From positions 1-10,656 of the forward strand of contig NZ_JACIYL010000064.1 in the NCBI RefSeq assembly GCF_014359955.1: 10,656 bases of DNA, written 5' to 3'. Below, piece after piece: positions 7,421 to 10,656 of this stretch (position 1 is the first letter of the stretch; every line of letters begins with the position of its first letter). The translations under genes and the position numbers were made by a program. The DNA is from Thermogutta sp. GTDB taxonomy: Bacteria > Planctomycetota > Planctomycetia > Pirellulales > Thermoguttaceae. The notes under the pieces are model-generated. The model saw only the letters and a list, made by a program, of their open reading frames with translations. It did not search any database and was not told the DNA's origin.

Positions 7421-7822
7421 TCACCTCATCAGTTCCGGCGGCACGTCCACCGGGAGTTTACCCGCCTTAATCCGATCGCCGAATGTGGGAGACTTTGGAT
7501 CCTTTGGATCGACCTTTTCCTTTTCCACGATTTCCAGGGCCTTCTGGATCTTTTCCTTGTTGCGTGCATCGGTTTTACGGTCCAGCAGCTTGTCCAGGGC
7601 CTGACCGTAGGCATTTCGTTTGGTCTTGTCATCCCCCAAATGGCAGATGTTGCACCCGGCGCGATCAACCAGCTCGGCAAAGGCCCGATCTTTTGGATCG
7701 TTGCTGTCTTTCTTCACGTACCGAGCGATGAACTGGGTGCGAAACTGCGTCACGGCCAGCGCCGTAGAAGCACACCACACGACACCAATCACCAGAGCGA
7801 TGATTCCCAATGGCTTCTTCAT
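7421..7822 (-). CDS. Small secreted monohaem cytochrome c-like protein
   Basis: This is a 133-residue protein with an N-terminal signal peptide (hydrophobic residues 4-21, likely cleavage after ALA at 21-23). It has one haem c motif, C57-N-I-C60-H61, and a lysine/aspartate-rich, probably helical remainder. Covalent haem attachment outside the membrane and a role in electron transfer follow from the motif. H61 is the only histidine, and the only methionine after the initiator is M132, next to last, so the second haem ligand is not obvious. The Shine-Dalgarno AGGAGG (7833-7838) lies 10 bases before ATG 7822. The gene stands alone: a 453-base gap upstream and a terminator downstream suggest its own promoter and a monocistronic message. 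I do not recognise a named cytochrome subfamily. Confidence 0.85.
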   Translation of the reverse strand: MKKPLGIIALVIGVVWCASTALAVTQFRTQFIARYVKKDSNDPKDRAFAELVDRAGCNICHLGDDKTKRNAYGQALDKLLDRKTDARNKEKIQKALEIVEKEKVDPKDPKSPTFGDRIKAGKLPVDVPPELMR

Positions 7823-7855
7823 CGGGTCAATACCTCCTCATGTCGTCTTCTATTC

Positions 7856-7863
7856 GAACGTTC
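7856..7863. repeat. 8-bp palindrome GAACGTTC in the cytochrome leader/promoter
   Basis: A perfect palindrome, 33 bases upstream of the cytochrome ATG and overlapping a TTCGAA palindrome at 7853-7858. It could be an operator half-site pair, but a single short palindrome is weak evidence. Confidence 0.25.
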
Positions 7864-8098
7864 TATCGCAACACACACGATCCCATTTTGATTCGCAGAT
7901 TCTTCTGTGGTTGCCGTTCCTTCCACCGCTTCCCGCTTGTGGTGGAGCGGTTAGCCCCATGGTTCTTCCGGCGCAGTGAAGTTTGCCACAACGCCCCATT
8001 CGCTCTTGCGTATGTGGAACCCCCCTTTCCGGAAACCGGAGTCTCCGCACGGCCTACGGGGGGACTTATCCAAGTGGCGGGAAGTCGCGTGGCAGTTG

Positions 8099-8140
8099 CC
8101 CCCGAACGGCAAAGCAAGGGGCGTTGCCTTGCTTTCGGGG
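8099..8140. repeat. Strong interrupted inverted repeat between the thiE-fusion and cytochrome genes
   Basis: AAAGCAAGG (8111-8119) pairs with CCTTGCTTT (8127-8135) across a 7-base loop. Outer arms CCCCG (8100-8104) and CGGGG (8136-8140) extend the stem after a one-sided bulge of six bases. It is GC-rich and would be stable in RNA of either strand. No T run follows on either side, so it is not a standard terminator. It could be part of a structured leader or a small RNA. Confidence 0.55.
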
Positions 8141-8226
8141 TCTTTGCATTGCTCAGACCTTCCCGGAAGCAACCTTCCCAATTTTATGCCAGTTGGAAAG
8201 GCATTTGCCAGATTTTACCATCGTTT

Positions 8227-8263
8227 CAGGCCAGGTTCCAATGAATTGCAACGGAAAGGCCTG
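8227..8263 (-). repeat. Imperfect hairpin just after the thiE-fusion stop codon
   Basis: CAGGCC (8227-8232) and GGCCTG (8258-8263) form an outer stem, TTCC (8236-8239) with GGAA (8253-8256) an inner one, and CAAT/ATTG (8239-8248) can pair in the loop as an alternative. It begins 12 bases beyond the stop codon in the direction of transcription. There is no T run after it, so at best it is a weak terminator or a 3' end stabiliser. Confidence 0.4.
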
Positions 8264-8275
8264 TTCTGTGGCCGC

Positions 8276-10114
8276 TCAGCGGGTGGACGTACCCTGAAGT
8301 CTGGCCAGCAGCCGTTTCGCAGCCGCTGACGGATCGGGAGCCTCCACGACGGCGGCGGATACCGCCACGCGGGAAATTCCCGTGTTCAGCACTTCTTCAA
8401 TATTCGACTCGTTAATGCCCCCAATGGCAAATGCGGGCAAAGTGATTTCTGAGGCCACCTGTCGCAAGAACTCCAATCCGGGGAAGTGCGAAAACTGTTT
8501 GGTTGAGGACGGAAACGTCGGGCCACATCCAATGTAATTGGCCCCATCGAGGACAGCCCGTCGGGCCTGCTCGATATCATGGGTGGAAACGCCTATCAAC
8601 ATGTCCGGGCCTACAAGGGTGCGGACATCTTTGACCGTCAGCTCCTCCTGGCCCACATGGACCCCATCCGCTTGACTCAGCACGGCCAGGTCCGGGCGAT
8701 CATTCATGATGAACAACGTTTGTGTGCCGCGGGTGATTTTGCGAAGCATGCGGGCCCTCTCCAGGAGTAAACGATCCTCAAGCTTTTTTTCGCGGAGCTG
8801 GATCACGTGAACGCCCACCCGAACGAGCGCCGTCACCAGGGCCCGAAATTCTTCGGCTGAAGGCCGGGCATCCACCAGGACATAAAGTCGCGCGTTGTGC
8901 AGACGTTCCCGGGAGAGTTCAGTAATGCGGACAGCCCGATGCAGCGTGTAACAGCGGTAGCGAAGTTGTTCAAATCGCTCTGCCAACTCGGGTTGGAGCA
9001 CCTTCGCGCATTCCTCAATGCTGCGGATGGCCTCGCGAACACGGGATAAATTCGCATCGACCAGTCCCTCGACGGATTCCCGTTTCATCTCGTGGGAGTG
9101 CTTGATCCGGGTGCCGACATCGGATTGAGTTTCCCGAGCAGCGAGGCGGTAAGTCATGGGAAACTCCCCCGAGAGCTGCGAAAACGCGTGGCGGATGTCT
9201 TTCAGCTCACCCACCAGAAAAGGATCATCCAGCACAAACCGGCCATAATCTTCCACAACCCGAAGGCCTTCCAACGCACGGTTGATCGCGGCATCCACAA
9301 TGCGATAAAGTCCCATCGCAGTGGATGGGGTGAGTGACGGAATGCTGTCCCCGTTTTTTCGCTTGCCGGACGATACGTTCCGAGAATCTGCTGGCGTTTC
9401 TTTTCGCTGAAAATCTTTTCCTTCGCCAGGTTGCGAAGGATGGCTGGGCACAGTTTCCGCGTCATTTGTCTCGGGCGGAGATGTCGATTCCACCTCCTCG
9501 GACAGCGGAAGACTTTCCTTCTCGCCTCCCACGGCTTCCTCTGGTGACGGCCGCCACTGCCCACCAGTGCCGTAGCGCTGCAGAATCTGCTGCCGGAGTT
9601 GTGCGAAATTCAACCCCTGTTCGCGAAGCCAGTCGGCGACGGGATGATCGCAGCCTGCCAGTCCCAAGAGCAAATGCTCCGTCGAGATAATCGGCGGCCA
9701 GTCACCCCAGTCCATGTACAGATCGACCGCTGTGAAAAGGCTTTTCACTTCCGGATGAAATTGGGGGGGTGACTCCAGGGGGATCGGGGGTGGCTCCGCA
9801 GACCGATGGAGCTCCGGCCAGCGGGCGAGAAGCAATTCCTCGCTGATACCGAGTTCCCGCAAAATCATTGCCGCGCGGCACTCAGGTTCAGCGAGCAGAC
9901 CCATGAGGATACTGACCAGCCGGAGACCGCCGAACCCTTCTCCGTACTGCCAGGTTGCGGCGGCAGCCAGCGCGCGAAGCGCTCCTGGGGTAAATTCGCG
10001 TTCCATGGGAGTTGAGGGAAGCCTAACTTCTGTGAATTCCGGCGGCTTTTCCGCATGCGTGATTCTCGATAAATCGCGCGAGGCGACGATGCACCGCATG
10101 GCGGCCATCTTCAC
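8276..10114 (-). CDS. thiE: Clp_N-like / ThiD2 / ThiE fusion protein (thiamine phosphate synthase)
   Basis: This is a 612-residue protein with three parts. Residues about 40-180 resemble the double Clp_N repeat of ClpA/ClpC: EFTPGALRAL (40-49) and STEHLLLGL (144-152). Residues about 181-265 are a low-complexity, Pro/Glu/Ser-rich linker. Residues about 267-397 match the ThiD2 domain known as an N-terminal partner of some ThiE proteins (DAAINRALEGLRVVEDY, 274-290). Residues about 408-608 are a full thiamine phosphate synthase: QLREK (439-443), NDRPDLA (471-477), DGVHVGQEEL (483-492), GVSTH (508-512), GPTFPSSTKQ (531-540) and AIGGI (563-567). It couples HMP pyrophosphate to thiazole phosphate in the cytoplasm to give thiamine phosphate. 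ThiD2-ThiE fusion is known; the Clp_N addition is unusual. There is no Clp ATPase. The start is uncertain: GTG 10114, ATG 10108, ATG 10099 or ATG 10006, none with a good Shine-Dalgarno. Confidence 0.88.
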   Translation of the reverse strand: MKMAAMRCIVASRDLSRITHAEKPPEFTEVRLPSTPMEREFTPGALRALAAAATWQYGEGFGGLRLVSILMGLLAEPECRAAMILRELGISEELLLARWPELHRSAEPPPIPLESPPQFHPEVKSLFTAVDLYMDWGDWPPIISTEHLLLGLAGCDHPVADWLREQGLNFAQLRQQILQRYGTGGQWRPSPEEAVGGEKESLPLSEEVESTSPPETNDAETVPSHPSQPGEGKDFQRKETPADSRNVSSGKRKNGDSIPSLTPSTAMGLYRIVDAAINRALEGLRVVEDYGRFVLDDPFLVGELKDIRHAFSQLSGEFPMTYRLAARETQSDVGTRIKHSHEMKRESVEGLVDANLSRVREAIRSIEECAKVLQPELAERFEQLRYRCYTLHRAVRITELSRERLHNARLYVLVDARPSAEEFRALVTALVRVGVHVIQLREKKLEDRLLLERARMLRKITRGTQTLFIMNDRPDLAVLSQADGVHVGQEELTVKDVRTLVGPDMLIGVSTHDIEQARRAVLDGANYIGCGPTFPSSTKQFSHFPGLEFLRQVASEITLPAFAIGGINESNIEEVLNTGISRVAVSAAVVEAPDPSAAAKRLLARLQGTSTR

Positions 10115-10150
10115 TTCATGGTACAGAACGGCGGCTCCGCATGGAAAGGG

Positions 10151-10656
10151 TTACAGCAGGCGAAGCCTGGGCATCAACCGCGCCAGACTTTTCTGGAGCG
10201 CGGAGCGCAGGCTCGGCCAGATGGCACCCCTGCGGTGAGGTTGCACCTCGGAAATGGCCAGATAGGAGCGAAAACTGGTGAGGAGTTCTTCCAACCGGGC
10301 AGCAATTTCCCGACGACGCCGTTCCCGGGTGGACTTCGGGGTGATCTTGATTCGGAAGCACGACCGAGCGGGCGTTTCCTCGTTGGCGGGTTTGTCTTCG
10401 CTCATGACCACCACCATGTCGAAGCACACGGGCCGGTCCGAACGGCGTCGGCTGCGGAGGGGATTCCTGACCTCGATCTCCATTTCCAGGCGATTCCCCT
10501 GAACCTTGCGAATCCGCGCCTGGTGATCCGCAATGAATCCGTGCAGTTTTTCCACAGCCAGAGCGAGTGGAAATGGGCTGATGAGGGTCTCTTCCACGGA
10601 GACCTCTGGCGATGCGGAACGCCACCACCAGTGTTTGGAACTGACAGGTGTGGTCT
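10151..10656 (-). CDS. Protein of unknown function, 5' end beyond window
   Basis: The frame is open from the right edge to the stop at 10151 (167 residues visible) with no stop in between, so the gene most likely begins outside the window. A GTG at 10597 would give a 148-residue protein, but the open upstream residues (including KHWWWRS) argue for a longer one. I do not recognise the family. The visible part is soluble, with a strand-like centre (NRLEMEIEV and VCFDMVVVM), an Arg-rich helix near the end (STRERRRREIAARLEEL) and a basic C-terminus. It lies 36 bases before the ThiE-fusion gene and is probably cotranscribed with it. Any link to thiamine metabolism is only positional. Confidence 0.65.
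   Translation of the reverse strand, partial: TTPVSSKHWWWRSASPEVSVEETLISPFPLALAVEKLHGFIADHQARIRKVQGNRLEMEIEVRNPLRSRRRSDRPVCFDMVVVMSEDKPANEETPARSCFRIKITPKSTRERRRREIAARLEELLTSFRSYLAISEVQPHRRGAIWPSLRSALQKSLARLMPRLRLL

Larger units (their letters stand above)
7823..8275 (-). other. 453-base intergenic region with several inverted repeats
   Basis: No reading frame here looks like a real protein: the short frames on both strands lack ribosome sites and family features. The part next to 7822 must hold the promoter and leader of the cytochrome gene; it has a GAACGTTC palindrome at 7856-7863, but I cannot place -35/-10 boxes with confidence. The middle (about 7980-8210) is rich in self-complementary stretches, listed separately. 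No tRNA, riboswitch or known small RNA consensus was recognised. Direction of any transcript is unknown; the strand given is that of the flanking genes. Confidence 0.6.

Noticed and set aside
8150..8180. Resemblance to the SRP RNA apical loop (CTCAG...CGGAAGCA)
   Set aside because: The order and spacing of the conserved SRP motif are not met, and no long flanking helix is present.
7976..8329. 117-codon plus-strand frame in the long gap
   Set aside because: It has no ribosome site or family feature and runs into the antisense of the ThiE domain. I treat the gap as non-coding.
10115..10150. Possible TPP riboswitch before the ThiE fusion
   Set aside because: The 36-base gap is too short, and no CTGAGA or similar TPP consensus is seen there or in the 7823-8275 gap. 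One could still lie upstream of the window.
10116..10628. 170-codon minus-strand frame
   Set aside because: It competes with the 10151-10656 frame. Its composition is Gly/Arg/Pro-rich and featureless, while the other frame has alternating strand and helix patterns and is open to the edge.

Overview
The window is GC-rich, densely coding bacterial DNA. All ten genes I can support lie on the minus strand, so transcription runs from high to low coordinates. The gene content points to a planctomycete, probably of the Pirellulales/Thermogutta type. The signs are a Tat-exported Gfo/Idh/MocA oxidoreductase beside a PQQ-type beta-propeller with an EWPRFRGPN stretch, a membrane-anchored NHL propeller, and small secreted c-type cytochromes. 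This lineage call is inference from gene style, not from a marker gene.

Layout in transcription order. (a) 10656-8276: the 3' part of a protein of unknown function, cut by the window edge, followed by a 612-residue protein that joins a Clp_N-like double repeat, a ThiD2-like domain and a complete ThiE (thiamine phosphate synthase) domain. (b) 8275-7823: a 453-base gap without a convincing gene. It carries several inverted repeats, including short arms that could pair in alternative ways. (c) 7822-7421: a small secreted monohaem cytochrome c-like protein, followed by a clear rho-independent terminator at 7349-7376. (d) 7255-6434: a secreted alpha/beta hydrolase with an intact Ser-Asp-His triad. 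(e) 6244-3612: a Tat-exported Gfo/Idh/MocA oxidoreductase and, 23 bases downstream, a membrane-anchored PQQ-like beta-propeller. (f) 3570-1: a redox module made of a membrane-anchored NHL propeller, a small Tat-signal protein with four clustered cysteines, a Tat-exported ferredoxin with cysteines for about four [4Fe-4S] clusters, and a polytopic NapH/NosR-like membrane iron-sulphur protein that runs off the left edge.

From PQQ propeller to membrane protein the spacings are short (23-137 bases), so segments (e) and (f) may form one transcript. The last four genes read as an electron route: the membrane iron-sulphur protein exchanges electrons between the quinone pool or cytoplasm and the exported ferredoxin, with the four-Cys protein and NHL propeller as partners on the outside. 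No recognisable catalytic terminal enzyme lies in the window, so the final substrate is unknown.

The two most unusual items are the Clp_N-ThiD2-ThiE fusion and the redox module with its unassigned small Tat protein.
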